Shown here: positions 18,365 through 27,070 of the stretch, one piece after another
Layout of the letters: each line of letters begins with the position of its first letter
Numbering within the stretch: the stretch's first letter is position 1
Assembly: GCA_030145245.1 (NCBI GenBank)
Contig: JAQYWC010000065.1
Span: 124,001 to 188,000, forward strand
DNA: 64,000 nucleotides
Direction of reading: 5' to 3'
DNA from: Desulfobacterium sp.
GTDB lineage: Bacteria; Desulfobacterota; Desulfobacteria; Desulfobacterales; Desulfobacteraceae
Program-made: the position numbers and the translations under genes
The notes under the pieces: model-generated
The model's database searches: none
What the model was told of the DNA's origin: nothing
What the model saw: the letters and a program-made list of their open reading frames with translations, nothing else

Positions 18365-18610
18365 ATGGATGTCTGTCCGATCTGCAAAGCAGCCTATGCC
18401 GGCCAAGGCAGCTGCCGCCGCTGTAAGAGCGATCTCACCCAATTTGTAACCATTGAAGGGGATGCCCGGGAAGAACTGGAAATAGCGGTTGCGGCGTTGA
18501 AACAAAAGGACTACGAGTCCGCCCTTCTCCATGGGAAGCGCGCCTGCTCCCTGAAACACTCAAAACTTGGGGAGCGGCTCATTCTCTATGCCAGGGCCCT
18601 GGGCAAGTAA
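18365..18610 (+). CDS. Small zinc-ribbon protein, last gene of Hsp70 operon
   Basis: An 81-residue protein with CPIC and CRRC near the N-terminus (residues 4-7 and 18-21), forming a likely zinc ribbon. A short helical repeat follows (LEIAVAALKQKDYESALLHGKRACSL) resembling one TPR. AGGGGA lies upstream of the ATG, 15 bp after the Hsp70 stop. Its conserved place at the end of the operon suggests an adaptor for the chaperone set, but this is inference. Confidence 0.7.
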   Translation: MDVCPICKAAYAGQGSCRRCKSDLTQFVTIEGDAREELEIAVAALKQKDYESALLHGKRACSLKHSKLGERLILYARALGK

Positions 18611-18649
18611 AACAGGGACGCTTCTCTTCCTAGGAACAAAGAGTAAAAA

Positions 18650-18711
18650 CAGCCGCCACCACGGCGCTGAAGGGTTAAAAGTTCAACGCTTCCCTTGCGC
18701 CCTGGTGGCTG
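18650..18711. terminator. Bidirectional hairpin between convergent operons
   Basis: CAGCCGCCACCACGGCGC at 18650-18667 pairs with GCGCCCTGGTGGCTG at 18697-18711 with one bulged base and one mismatch, and AAGGG/CCCTT extends the stem inward. A-rich sequence precedes and T-rich sequence follows, so it can end both the Hsp70 operon (+) and copA (-). Confidence 0.65.
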
Positions 18712-18724
18712 ACTTTCTTTGAAC

Positions 18725-21274
18725 TCAACCGTTGTTTTTCAGGTTCACCCTTTTGAGAAGAAGGGAGTTACCCACAACCGTGAGGGACGAGAACCACATG
18801 GCAATGCAGGCCCATTCCGGTTTCAGAACCAGGCCCAGGACAGGATACAGCAGGCCTGCGGCAATGGGTATCATGAGGATGTTGTAGAAAAACGCCCAGA
18901 AGAAGTTTGCCTTGATGGTCGAAAGCGTCTTTCTACCAAGGCGTATGGCCCTTTCAACGTCCAGCAGGGTGTTGTTCACCAGAATGACGTCCCCTGTCTC
19001 CTTTGCGATGTCGGTGCCCGACCCCACGGCAATGCCGATATCGGCCTGGGCAAGGGCCGGGGCATCGTTGATGCCATCCCCTGCCATGCCGACCTTGAGC
19101 CCCTTGGCCTGCCATTTTTTTACAATATCGCTTTTATCCCCGGGCAGCACCTCGGCCTCCACATCACGGATACCCACCGTTTCAGCCACAGCCCTTGCCG
19201 CCTTTTGGTTATCCCCGGAGATAAGGGCGGTTCTGATGCCAAGCCTGTGAAGCCTTGTGATCGCTTCCTTTGAATCAGGTTTGACCTGATCGGCAAGGGC
19301 GATGATGCCGATCATCTCATTATCGAACCAGACATACACCGAAGACTTACCTGCGTCTGACAGGCGTTGTCGGACCTTGACCGCCTGGGTTGAAAGCAGG
19401 GCATCCCCATTCATAAGCTTCAGGTTACCGGCCATCACGATTTTTCCGTCAAGCTCCCCACGGGTGCCATGGCCTGGCATCTCCCTTGCGTTCATGATCT
19501 TTTCCAGCACAATCCCTTCATCAGCCGCCTTCCTGACCACGGCCCCAGCCAGGGGGTGAACCGAGTTCGCCTCAACGCTGGCCGCGATTTTAAGGAGGTC
19601 TGCTTCAGACCAGTTGCCCAGGGCATGGACGGAGGACACCTGGGGTTTTCCCTGGGTGATGGTGCCGGTTTTATCAAACAGGACAATATCCAGGTGGGAG
19701 ATGGTTTCAAGCACCGATGCCCGTTTAAAGAGAATCCCCCTGTTAAGGCCGACCCCGCTCGCCACCATGATGGCCGTGGGCGTGGCAAGGCCAAGGGCGC
19801 AGGGGCAGGCCACCACGAGAACCGCGATCATGAGTTGAAAGGAGAAAAGAAACCGGGTGACACCCGGGGGAACCGGATACTCAATCACATAAGACCAGAG
19901 GAAAAACGTCATCAGCGCCACCGCGACCACCACCGGCACAAAATAGTTGGAGACAACGTCTGCAAGCCTCTGGATGGGCGCCTTGTCGGCCTGGGCATCC
20001 GCCACCATCTTGACGATCCTTGCGAGCATGGTGGCCTTTCCCACCCGGACAGCCTTGATGGTTATCACCCCAGTCCTGTTGATGGTGGCACCGGTCACAA
20101 GATCGCCATGGCCCTTGTCCGACGGAAGGGGTTCCCCTGTGATCATGGATTCGTCAATGGTTGTGGTTCCTTCAAGGATCTCTCCGTCCACGGGGATCGT
20201 CTCACCCGGGCGCACGGATAAAAGATCCCCCACCCTGACCATGGACGCCTTGACCATGCGCTCCCGGCCATTTTCAATCACCCTGGCCCGGTCCGCCTCA
20301 AGTGACATGAGCTTCTCCAGGGCCATGCCTGTTTTTCCTTTTGCCCTGGCCTCTAACATTTTTCCCACCATGATAAAGGTGATAAGCATGGCTGAGCTGT
20401 CAAAAAAGGTGTGGGCGGCAGGATCAAGGAAAAACAGGGAAAACAGACTGTAAAAATAGGCCGCCGAGATGCCGAGGGAGATGAGGACATCCATGTTGGT
20501 GGAGCGGTTTTTCAATGAATGATAGGCCCCTTCATAAAAGGTGCGTCCGGACACAAACTGGACCAGGGTGGCAAGAAAACCCATGAGATAGTTGGTGTTA
20601 ACGTGGCCAAAGGGCATGGTATACATGAGGACCGTCAAGGGAATGGTCAGGAAAAGGGCAAAAAGGAACCGGAATCTCTCCCTTGCGGCAAGTTGGGAAT
20701 CGTCTGTTTTTTCCGCGTCTTCCCCCACGGCCCGGTACCCTGCCCGGTTAACCGCTTCAAGTACCGCCGTCCCATCGATCAGGCTTTTATCATAGGTCAC
20801 AAAGCCTTTTTCCATGGAGAAATTAACAGAGACCTTTTCGATGCCGGCCGTTGCCCTGAGGGCCTTTTCAATGGCCCCGGAGCAGTTGGCGCAGGACATC
20901 CCCTCGATTATGAAGGATAGCTCCCCCATGGTGTCGTTTTTGGGCACCTGGGAAACCGGGAGGTCTTCTGCAACCGCTGCACTGATCTTTTCCGAAAAGG
21001 TCTGGCCAGGAAAAAGCGGGCCGGGAGGAGCAATCACGAAATTCGCCATGGGAATGTCGGCGATCCCGAACCCCTTTGCCTGGATTGCATCTTTCAAGGT
21101 CCTGAGATCAACCCTTTCCTGTTCAAAGGTCACTTCAGCCATTGATTTCTCAAGGGAGACAAGGGCGCAACTGACCCCATCCATCTCTTCCAAGGCCTTG
21201 GTCACACCGTTCACACAATGTTGGCAGCTCATGCCGGAGACACGTATTTTTTCAACCACAACCATGGTACCCAT
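18725..21274 (-). CDS. copA: Copper-exporting P-type ATPase with two N-terminal metal-binding domains
   Basis: An 849-residue P1B-type ATPase. Two heavy-metal-associated domains carry GMSCQHC (residues about 14-20) and GMSCANC (about 125-131). Eight membrane segments follow, with the copper-site motif CPC in [15 protein letters not shown], the phosphorylation motif DKTGTIT, the HP motif in VHPLAGAV and [11 protein letters not shown]. It pumps Cu(I) out of the cytoplasm. The csoR gene ends one base before its start, so the two form an operon controlled by the palindrome at 21571. ATG codons at 21274 and 21265 are both possible starts. Confidence 0.93.
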   Translation of the reverse strand: MGTMVVVEKIRVSGMSCQHCVNGVTKALEEMDGVSCALVSLEKSMAEVTFEQERVDLRTLKDAIQAKGFGIADIPMANFVIAPPGPLFPGQTFSEKISAAVAEDLPVSQVPKNDTMGELSFIIEGMSCANCSGAIEKALRATAGIEKVSVNFSMEKGFVTYDKSLIDGTAVLEAVNRAGYRAVGEDAEKTDDSQLAARERFRFLFALFLTIPLTVLMYTMPFGHVNTNYLMGFLATLVQFVSGRTFYEGAYHSLKNRSTNMDVLISLGISAAYFYSLFSLFFLDPAAHTFFDSSAMLITFIMVGKMLEARAKGKTGMALEKLMSLEADRARVIENGRERMVKASMVRVGDLLSVRPGETIPVDGEILEGTTTIDESMITGEPLPSDKGHGDLVTGATINRTGVITIKAVRVGKATMLARIVKMVADAQADKAPIQRLADVVSNYFVPVVVAVALMTFFLWSYVIEYPVPPGVTRFLFSFQLMIAVLVVACPCALGLATPTAIMVASGVGLNRGILFKRASVLETISHLDIVLFDKTGTITQGKPQVSSVHALGNWSEADLLKIAASVEANSVHPLAGAVVRKAADEGIVLEKIMNAREMPGHGTRGELDGKIVMAGNLKLMNGDALLSTQAVKVRQRLSDAGKSSVYVWFDNEMIGIIALADQVKPDSKEAITRLHRLGIRTALISGDNQKAARAVAETVGIRDVEAEVLPGDKSDIVKKWQAKGLKVGMAGDGINDAPALAQADIGIAVGSGTDIAKETGDVILVNNTLLDVERAIRLGRKTLSTIKANFFWAFFYNILMIPIAAGLLYPVLGLVLKPEWACIAMWFSSLTVVGNSLLLKRVNLKNNG

Positions 21275-21275
21275 C

Positions 21276-21548
21276 CTATTTTTTTGAATATTTATAGACG
21301 GTTTCGATCAACTCGTTGATCTTGCCCTGTCCCTCCCCCTTTAAGATGGCCTCCTTGACACAGCTCTCCACATGGCGCTTCATCACATTTTTTGAGACCA
21401 CGGTCAGGGCTTTTTCGGCCGCCGTGATCTGATTGATGATGTCGATGCAGTATTTTTCATTTTCAACCATCCTGGCAATGCCCCGGATCTGGCCCTCTAT
21501 CTTTTTCAGCCGGACCAAGGAATCTTTCTTGACCTCTTCGTTAATCAT
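21276..21548 (-). CDS. csoR: CsoR-family copper-sensing repressor
   Basis: A 90-residue all-helical DUF156 protein. The Cu(I) ligands of CsoR are present as the C in KYCIDII and the H-x3-C pair in KRHVESCV. It represses when copper-free and releases DNA on Cu(I) binding. The downstream copA gene and the strong palindrome 23 bp before its start (21571-21592) support copper specificity over the nickel or formaldehyde branches of the family. Confidence 0.9.
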   Translation of the reverse strand: MINEEVKKDSLVRLKKIEGQIRGIARMVENEKYCIDIINQITAAEKALTVVSKNVMKRHVESCVKEAILKGEGQGKINELIETVYKYSKK

Positions 21549-21570
21549 CTCCGCTCCTTTGTTGTTTTTT

Positions 21571-21592
21571 GTACCCTACCCCGGTAGGGTAC
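21571..21592. promoter_or_regulatory. CsoR-type operator
   Basis: GTACCCTACC and GGTAGGGTAC form a perfect 10-bp inverted repeat with a CC spacer. G/C-tract palindromes of this kind are the binding sites of CsoR proteins. It lies just upstream of csoR-copA, so binding would give copper-dependent autoregulation. Confidence 0.8.
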
Positions 21593-21775
21593 CCATGGAG
21601 AAAAGATGCAGCAGCAAAGAAACTTTGTCAACCTATTTATGGGGATATGGATGGGAATGGAGCGGTGAAAAATTGCCGAAAGGCAACAGGGTCCCTTGAA
21701 TTTACCATGGCCTGGGGCCGACCCTGCCTGAATTCAAAGGCCTGGTCGACCCCGGTGCTGTCCTGCAGATTGCAT

Positions 21776-22393
21776 CTAATAGTCGCAGATGGACGGATTC
21801 ACGCTCTTGGGGACGCCTTCGAACGGGGTCCATTTGTTACCCTTAATCGTCTGCGGTTCCCTCATGTTTTTCAATACCTCGATGCTGGTCTTGTATCCCT
21901 TGTACAACCTGCACATATCCATTGCCATGCCGCACACCTGGGCAAGGGCCTGGACAAGGGTAATGTCATTGACGGAAAATTCCCAGGGCTCTGCCGTATA
22001 AAGCCGGATGGCGCCGATGATCTTGTCATGGGCAATGATGGGCACCCCGAGCAGGGAAGAGATCCCCTCCTTGGCAGCTTCCTTGGGGTATTCGATCCGG
22101 GGATCGTCCTGGACATCATAGATGGCGATGGGCACGGCATCCTTTGCTTCCTTGATGGACTGCATAAAATGGATGGGGCCCTTGTTGAGGTACTCCTGGC
22201 TCAGACCGAAGGAGGCCGCAAGCCCCAGCTCCCGGGTATCCCTGTCCACGATAAAGACCGAGCAGCCCTTTGCCTTAAAGGCGGTCGTGATGCTTTCCGC
22301 CGTTAACAGGGCCACTTCTTCGGGATCCCTGCAATGGGAGATGGCATTGGTTACCTTGACCAGAGTGTCGTAGTACATTGAATGATCTTCCAT
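21776..22393 (-). CDS. GAF-domain protein
   Basis: A 205-residue cytoplasmic protein starting at MEDHSMYY, with AAGGAGG four bases ahead of the ATG at 22393; the frame is open further upstream but that part is not protein-like. A single GAF domain spans about 15-160 (CSVFIVDRDTRELGLAASFG, SLLGVPIIAHDKIIGAIRLY). The C-terminal 40 residues are unrelated. There is no output domain, so it likely senses a small molecule or redox state and acts through a partner. It is divergent from the GNAT gene and downstream of the csoR operator region, without a clear functional link. Confidence 0.82.
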   Translation of the reverse strand: MEDHSMYYDTLVKVTNAISHCRDPEEVALLTAESITTAFKAKGCSVFIVDRDTRELGLAASFGLSQEYLNKGPIHFMQSIKEAKDAVPIAIYDVQDDPRIEYPKEAAKEGISSLLGVPIIAHDKIIGAIRLYTAEPWEFSVNDITLVQALAQVCGMAMDMCRLYKGYKTSIEVLKNMREPQTIKGNKWTPFEGVPKSVNPSICDY

Positions 22394-22813
22394 GATACCT
22401 CCTTTTTGATAGCGATCATTGTGAACATGCCGGTCCAAAAGGACCCAAATGGTAAAAACGGCAACGGTTCTGCTGGAGGGTAAGAGAACATGTGTACCGG
22501 GCCTGGCAGGGGGACACTCCTCCTGTGGAGAGGATGTCTGTAAGACTCTTGCTGGATATAGGATCAAAGGGAATTCAGAAAATATCTTGAATAACTATAG
22601 CCCAATGAAATTAAATATTCAAATGAAATCAGATGGATTTCCCTGACTTAAGGATCTCCCATCAATCCGTTCAGAAACGACCGTCATTGGCATCCCCCTC
22701 CTGGATGCCGGTTTCACGGATATCAAAACGTTTTGACTTGTCCGGCGCCATGGATTATGCTCTGCGCAACTGCAAATGCTTACACCTGATTCAGATAACC
22801 CCTGGAGGAAATG
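22394..22813. other. Divergent intergenic region, no gene seen
   Basis: About 420 bp between the divergent GAF and GNAT genes. It is more AT-rich at 22560-22640 and probably holds both promoters. I see no convincing RNA gene, riboswitch or repeat in it. Confidence 0.4.
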
Positions 22814-23296
22814 ATGAAAATACGAAAACCAACCCAAGAGACCTACGGCAAAGTATCGGCCCTGCTGCGTTCTGCCTTTCCCAAAAGCCAATACGAGGCA
22901 AGGCTCGTGGAACAATTCCATGACAACGAGACCCCCATCCATGAATGGGTCTGCATCCATATCAACAAGGTCGTCGCCTATATCGCATTCTCAAACGCCT
23001 ACAACGAAGACGAGATCTGCGGCCTTCACCTGGGGCCCCTGGCCGTGGCCCCCCAGTTTCAACGCCAGGGCTTTGGCTCCGAGATCATGCAGTTTGCCCT
23101 GCGCCAGAAACCCATCAAAGAGAGCCCCCTCTTTGTCCTGGGGGCACCCGGGTTTTACGGGAAATTCGGATTTGAACCCTGCACCATGCCCATCTGCCCC
23201 TTTACCAAGAACAACAAACACTTTTCAGCCCTTCGCAACACCGCGACAACCCAGTTCATTGTAGGGTATGAACCGGAGTTCGGCCCCAACAAATGA
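22814..23296 (+). CDS. GNAT-family N-acetyltransferase
   Basis: About 160 residues forming one GNAT fold. The acetyl-CoA loop appears as VAPQFQRQGFGSEIMQFAL (motif A, V-x5-QRQGFG), followed by VLGAPGFYGKFGFEPC, typical of YhbS-like acetyltransferases. GGAGG lies two bases before the ATG at 22811 and five before the ATG at 22814; the second is chosen for spacing. Its stop overlaps the start of a membrane-protein gene. The substrate is not predictable. Confidence 0.85.
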   Translation: MKIRKPTQETYGKVSALLRSAFPKSQYEARLVEQFHDNETPIHEWVCIHINKVVAYIAFSNAYNEDEICGLHLGPLAVAPQFQRQGFGSEIMQFALRQKPIKESPLFVLGAPGFYGKFGFEPCTMPICPFTKNNKHFSALRNTATTQFIVGYEPEFGPNK

Positions 23297-23838
23297 GAAC
23301 CACGACCCTGGGCGGCATCCCCCTGAAACCCATGGAGTTCTTGCCCCTGACCCTTTTCCTGCTCCTGGTCAGGGCAATGGACACCACTGTTCCCCAAAAC
23401 TGGAAGCTCCCCTTTGTTACGGCAGGCATTCTGGCCCTTTTCGTAACCCTGGTGATGCTGCTGAAGCGGGTGCCTGTCAACCGGATCTTCCTTGGCATCA
23501 ATCTCCACCTTGGAAGCGGCGCCCTTGCCTTCATCAGCCACCAGTGGTGGCTGAACGATCTCTACGACCGGCTGCAGGCCTCGGGCATGCTGGCATGGGT
23601 TTGCATTGTCGGGGTGGTCACCACCCTTCTTGCCCCCTCAGGGTTCATCAACAGCCATTGTTCCAGGAAAGACCCGATACTGCGTTTCTCAATCTATCTG
23701 CTCGGCTTTTCCCTGGCGGCATTTGCCGTCTCCTTTGCTTTTCAGGGAAACCGGGTAATGTCTGAAATGGTACCCTTTATCGGCCTGTTTACCACCCAGT
23801 CAGTACTGCAATCCCGATTATCTAAACAGGAGAGCTGA
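23293..23838 (+). CDS. Integral membrane protein of unknown function
   Basis: A 181-residue protein with about five hydrophobic segments (near 15-32, 42-58, 67-82, 98-116 and 128-148). I recognise no domain. Its ATG overlaps the stop of the GNAT gene and its end is 2 bp from the next start, so the three genes form a tight operon with the cysteine-rich ferredoxin that follows. Confidence 0.7.
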   Translation: MRTTTLGGIPLKPMEFLPLTLFLLLVRAMDTTVPQNWKLPFVTAGILALFVTLVMLLKRVPVNRIFLGINLHLGSGALAFISHQWWLNDLYDRLQASGMLAWVCIVGVVTTLLAPSGFINSHCSRKDPILRFSIYLLGFSLAAFAVSFAFQGNRVMSEMVPFIGLFTTQSVLQSRLSKQES

Positions 23839-23840
23839 CC

Positions 23841-24509
23841 ATGGTCCAAACCCAACCGGATCCCTTTCTTGAAAAACGTGTCAAGGCCTATGATCAATGG
23901 CTTGAAAAGGGTAAGATCTCGTTCTCGTCCAGGGTGATCCCCGTGGCAGAATCCATTGATGCCAAAAAATGGGTGCTGCCCACGGACAGGGCAGTGGAGA
24001 TCGTCAACAGCGCCGACTCCATCGCCCTGCAGCCCTGTGAATGCAGGAGCCATTACCAACGATGCGACCATCCCCTTGACACCTGCCTTCTCTTTGACCA
24101 GGTGGGAGGCCGGCTGGTTGCCAGGGGCAAGGCGCGCCACATCACACCAAAAGAAGCGGCGGAGGTCCTGAAACAGGCCAACAAAAGCGGCCTGGTCCAT
24201 CTGAGCCTCTACATGCCGGACCATCAGATTTTCGCCCTGTGCAGCTGCTGTTCCTGCTGCTGCCACGACCTTCAGATCGTCAAACAATACAACAGAAAAG
24301 ATTTGATGATGCGTTCCGACTTTGTTCCGGTCACGGACAGGGATGAATGCATCCTCTGCGGGGAGTGCGTTGACCGGTGTGTGGTCGCAGCCCGGGAAAT
24401 CGCCGGGGATGAACTTCAGTTCGATCCGGACCGCTGCCTTGGATGCGGGCTTTGCATCACCCCCTGTCCCGTGGACGCCATCACCATGGTGCGCCACAAC
24501 CAGGAGTAG
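23841..24509 (+). CDS. Cysteine-rich 4Fe-4S protein
   Basis: A 222-residue cytoplasmic protein. The central region has CECRSHYQRCDHPLDTC (C-x-C-x6-C-x6-C) and then the unusual CSCCSCCC. The C-terminus holds two 4Fe-4S ferredoxin motifs (CILCGECVDRC, CLGCGLCITPCP). It is a shorter relative of the protein at 39842, sharing the order CxC / CCxCCC / two ferredoxin clusters. Metal-binding or electron-transfer roles are likely; the middle cysteine cluster fits no standard Fe-S motif that I know. It is the third gene of the operon starting at 22814. Confidence 0.82.
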   Translation: MVQTQPDPFLEKRVKAYDQWLEKGKISFSSRVIPVAESIDAKKWVLPTDRAVEIVNSADSIALQPCECRSHYQRCDHPLDTCLLFDQVGGRLVARGKARHITPKEAAEVLKQANKSGLVHLSLYMPDHQIFALCSCCSCCCHDLQIVKQYNRKDLMMRSDFVPVTDRDECILCGECVDRCVVAAREIAGDELQFDPDRCLGCGLCITPCPVDAITMVRHNQE

Positions 24510-24515
24510 CCTGTA

Positions 24516-25352
24516 TCAGGCTGTCAAATCGGCCCACCAGACGTTCATGCTCTCAAGCCCCCCCGCGATATGGGTGTTGTTCACAAGGGTTCCCCCATAC
24601 CGATAGCCGGCCCTGGCAAAAACGATATTCATGCCGTAGGAGGTGGCCCGGGCAATGGTGTAGGCGGTTCGGATGCCCATGGAGCGAACCGCCTGGCCCA
24701 TGGCGAAAAGCAGACAATCTGCAAGCCCCTGGCCCCGCATATGGGGAAGGGTCGCAAAATCGGTCATCTCCGCACTCAATGATGCCATCTCCATCTCCGC
24801 CGAAGAAAGGGCAACCAGGTCCCGGCCCTCAAAAACGCCAAAATAGCGCACATGGGAGGCCATGGTCTCTTTGATGAAACCGGGATCCATGATGGGAAAG
24901 GGATAGGAGGAAAACACCTTACCATACAGACCGGCCATTATCCCGGCCTGGCCCGGTTCCATGGATCTGACCCGGAACCCGCTGTCAACGGGTCTGACGG
25001 CACCGGCCCTGGACAGGGAGGCGGCAAGCACCTGGTCAAGCAGCCCGGCGTTCTTGACCCTGGCCCGGGCCGGGGTGAGAAATCTTCCCATGAAAAGACC
25101 CTCCCCATCCCCGTTGAACAGGCCCGGCACCCTTGCTTCCACCCTGTAGCCGCCCGTGAGGAATCCTTCCTCCATGGCGGCTGGGATCTTGGCAAAGATC
25201 TTGGAATACCCCTTCTCCCGGGCCAGGGTGTCCAGGCTGGTAACCATGTGGTCCCGGTCTTGGGGCGAAAGTTTCATCAGATAAACGCGGTCACTGAGTT
25301 TTCCGTGCTGGACAGTGGAACTGCCCAGGGTCTCCATGGAATCGGGTGTCAT
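24516..25352 (-). CDS. ablB: Putative beta-lysine N-acetyltransferase
   Basis: A 278-residue protein. The start at MTPDSMETLGSS has AGGA four bases upstream; an in-frame ATG at 25412 would add 20 non-conserved residues. The N-terminal part has HGKLSDRVYLMKLSPQD, and the C-terminal GNAT part has ATLPHMRGQGLADCLLFAM and a final segment YTIARATSYGMNIVFARAGY, all typical of AblB. AblB acetylates beta-lysine to the compatible solute N-epsilon-acetyl-beta-lysine. Its usual partner, lysine 2,3-aminomutase AblA, is not in this window, so the pathway must be completed elsewhere or the substrate differs. Confidence 0.82.
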   Translation of the reverse strand: MTPDSMETLGSSTVQHGKLSDRVYLMKLSPQDRDHMVTSLDTLAREKGYSKIFAKIPAAMEEGFLTGGYRVEARVPGLFNGDGEGLFMGRFLTPARARVKNAGLLDQVLAASLSRAGAVRPVDSGFRVRSMEPGQAGIMAGLYGKVFSSYPFPIMDPGFIKETMASHVRYFGVFEGRDLVALSSAEMEMASLSAEMTDFATLPHMRGQGLADCLLFAMGQAVRSMGIRTAYTIARATSYGMNIVFARAGYRYGGTLVNNTHIAGGLESMNVWWADLTA

Positions 25353-25463
25353 CAATCCTGTTTCTCCGTTCTGCTTCAAATCTGGGTACGTTAATACCGG
25401 CTCAATGGACATGGAAAAACTCTATAGTTATACTGGTTTAGCGGGCGTGGCAACCCCTTTCAG

Positions 25464-25551
25464 GGACACAGTTCCTGCCCATGGCAATTGTGTCCATTTC
25501 AAAACCGCCCCACAAAAAACTGTACCCCTTATCAAACCCGGGAACTGTGCC
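25464..25551. promoter_or_regulatory. Candidate operator half-sites upstream of MocR gene
   Basis: CACAGTTCC at 25467-25475 and GGAACTGTG at 25541-25549 are perfect 9-bp inverted copies about 65 bp apart. A related AACTGTACC lies near 25519. Their place upstream of a MocR-type regulator suggests sites for autoregulation. Binding is not demonstrated. Confidence 0.4.
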
Positions 25552-25585
25552 TTGTTATTTCCGGCAAACCCTGTAGATTAACACC

Positions 25586-27037
25586 ATGAAACCGCATTCA
25601 ACAACCCAGTCCCGGCCCATGCCGCTCTATGAAACCGTGGCATCAAAGATCGTCGACCTTGTGGAGCGGGGCACCTTCAACCCTGGAGAGCGGGTCCCCT
25701 CCATCAGAAGCCTGAGCCAGCAGTTCAAGGTGAGCGTCAACACGGTCAAGACCGCCTACGCCTTTCTCGAGGACAGACGGGTGATCGCGGCAAGGCCCCA
25801 GTCCGGCTACTATGTCTGCCCAAGGCTTCCGGAACCGCCCAGGGAACCCGAGATCACCACACCTGGGTTTGATCCGGCCATCATAACCTCAAGCGATCTT
25901 GTGCTCCGCATCATGGGGGATGTGATGGCACCGGATCTCGTGCAGTTTGGAGCGGCCATCCCAGACCCCTCCCTTGTGCCCACAGCGAAACTCAACCGCA
26001 TGCTCTCTTCCGGGATCCGGCGCTTCCCCCAGGAGAGCACGGCCTATGCCATGCCGCCGGGCAATATTCGCCTGCGCACCCAGATCGCCAAGCAGATGAT
26101 CAAGGCCGGCTGCACCCTTCACCCGGATGATATCATCATCACCAACGGCGCTTCCGAGGCGGTTTTCCTGGCCCTTCGCGCCCTGTGCAAGCCCGGGGAC
26201 ACCCTGGTGATCGGCGCCCCACTCTACTTCACGTTTCTCCAGCTCATCCAGAACCTGGGGCTGAAGGTGCTGGAGGTTCCCATGTCCCCCACCCAGGGCA
26301 TCAACCTTGAAGCCCTGGAGACCGCCCTTGACCGGCACCGGGTGCAAGCCTGCCTGATGATTCCCAATTTCAACAACCCCCTGGGTTTTTGCATGGACGA
26401 TGACCGGAAAAAGCGGCTCCTTGGATTGATGAAGCGCCACAGCATTCCCATGATTGAGGACGATATCAACGGCGATCTCTCATTTTCCGACACCCGTCCT
26501 TCGGTGATCAAAGCCTTTGACAAAGAGGGTGAGGTGCTCCTCTGCTCCTCCTTCTCAAAGACCCTGGCCCCGGGATACCGGGTGGGATGGATCGCTCCGG
26601 GCCGATATTACGACAATGTCCGGCGCCAGAAGCTTGTGACCAACATCGCAACCCCCACCCCGCCCCAGCTGGCTGTTGCCGAATTCCTTGTCAGCGGCGG
26701 GTACGAACGCCACCTGCGGTCCATCAGAAAGATCTATGGAAAAAGGATCCTTCAGATGGCCGATGCCGTGGGCCACTACTTCCCTGCCGGCACCCGGGTT
26801 ACAAGACCTGGAGGCGGCTTTGCCCTGTGGGTGGAGATGCCCGAAAATGTGGACAGCATCGCCCTCTACAGCCAGGCATTGAAAAAGGGCATCACCGTGG
26901 CGCCGGGCAAGATATTTTCAACCACCGATCACTTCAACCACTGCATCCGGCTCAACGCGGCCTTCTGGTCCGAAAAAAACCGCTGGGCCGTGAAAACCCT
27001 GGGCCAGCTCGTTTCCAGGCTTTCCAGCAACCGTTAA
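25586..27037 (+). CDS. MocR-type (GntR-aminotransferase) transcriptional regulator
   Basis: A 483-residue fusion. The N-terminal winged helix (about 10-80: LYETVASKIVDLVERGTFNPGERVPSIRSL) is joined to a fold-type I aminotransferase domain. Visible PLP features include TNGASEAVFLALRAL, MIPNFNNPLGF, IEDDINGDL and the lysine in SSFSKTLAPGYRVGW. MocR proteins bind DNA and use PLP adducts as signals. An EamA transporter gene follows by 33 bp, a frequent MocR neighbour that is likely its target. The ribosome site upstream of the ATG is weak. Confidence 0.92.
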   Translation: MKPHSTTQSRPMPLYETVASKIVDLVERGTFNPGERVPSIRSLSQQFKVSVNTVKTAYAFLEDRRVIAARPQSGYYVCPRLPEPPREPEITTPGFDPAIITSSDLVLRIMGDVMAPDLVQFGAAIPDPSLVPTAKLNRMLSSGIRRFPQESTAYAMPPGNIRLRTQIAKQMIKAGCTLHPDDIIITNGASEAVFLALRALCKPGDTLVIGAPLYFTFLQLIQNLGLKVLEVPMSPTQGINLEALETALDRHRVQACLMIPNFNNPLGFCMDDDRKKRLLGLMKRHSIPMIEDDINGDLSFSDTRPSVIKAFDKEGEVLLCSSFSKTLAPGYRVGWIAPGRYYDNVRRQKLVTNIATPTPPQLAVAEFLVSGGYERHLRSIRKIYGKRILQMADAVGHYFPAGTRVTRPGGGFALWVEMPENVDSIALYSQALKKGITVAPGKIFSTTDHFNHCIRLNAAFWSEKNRWAVKTLGQLVSRLSSNR

Positions 27038-27070
27038 ACCACCCATAGGTCCACCCAAAGGATACCAATT

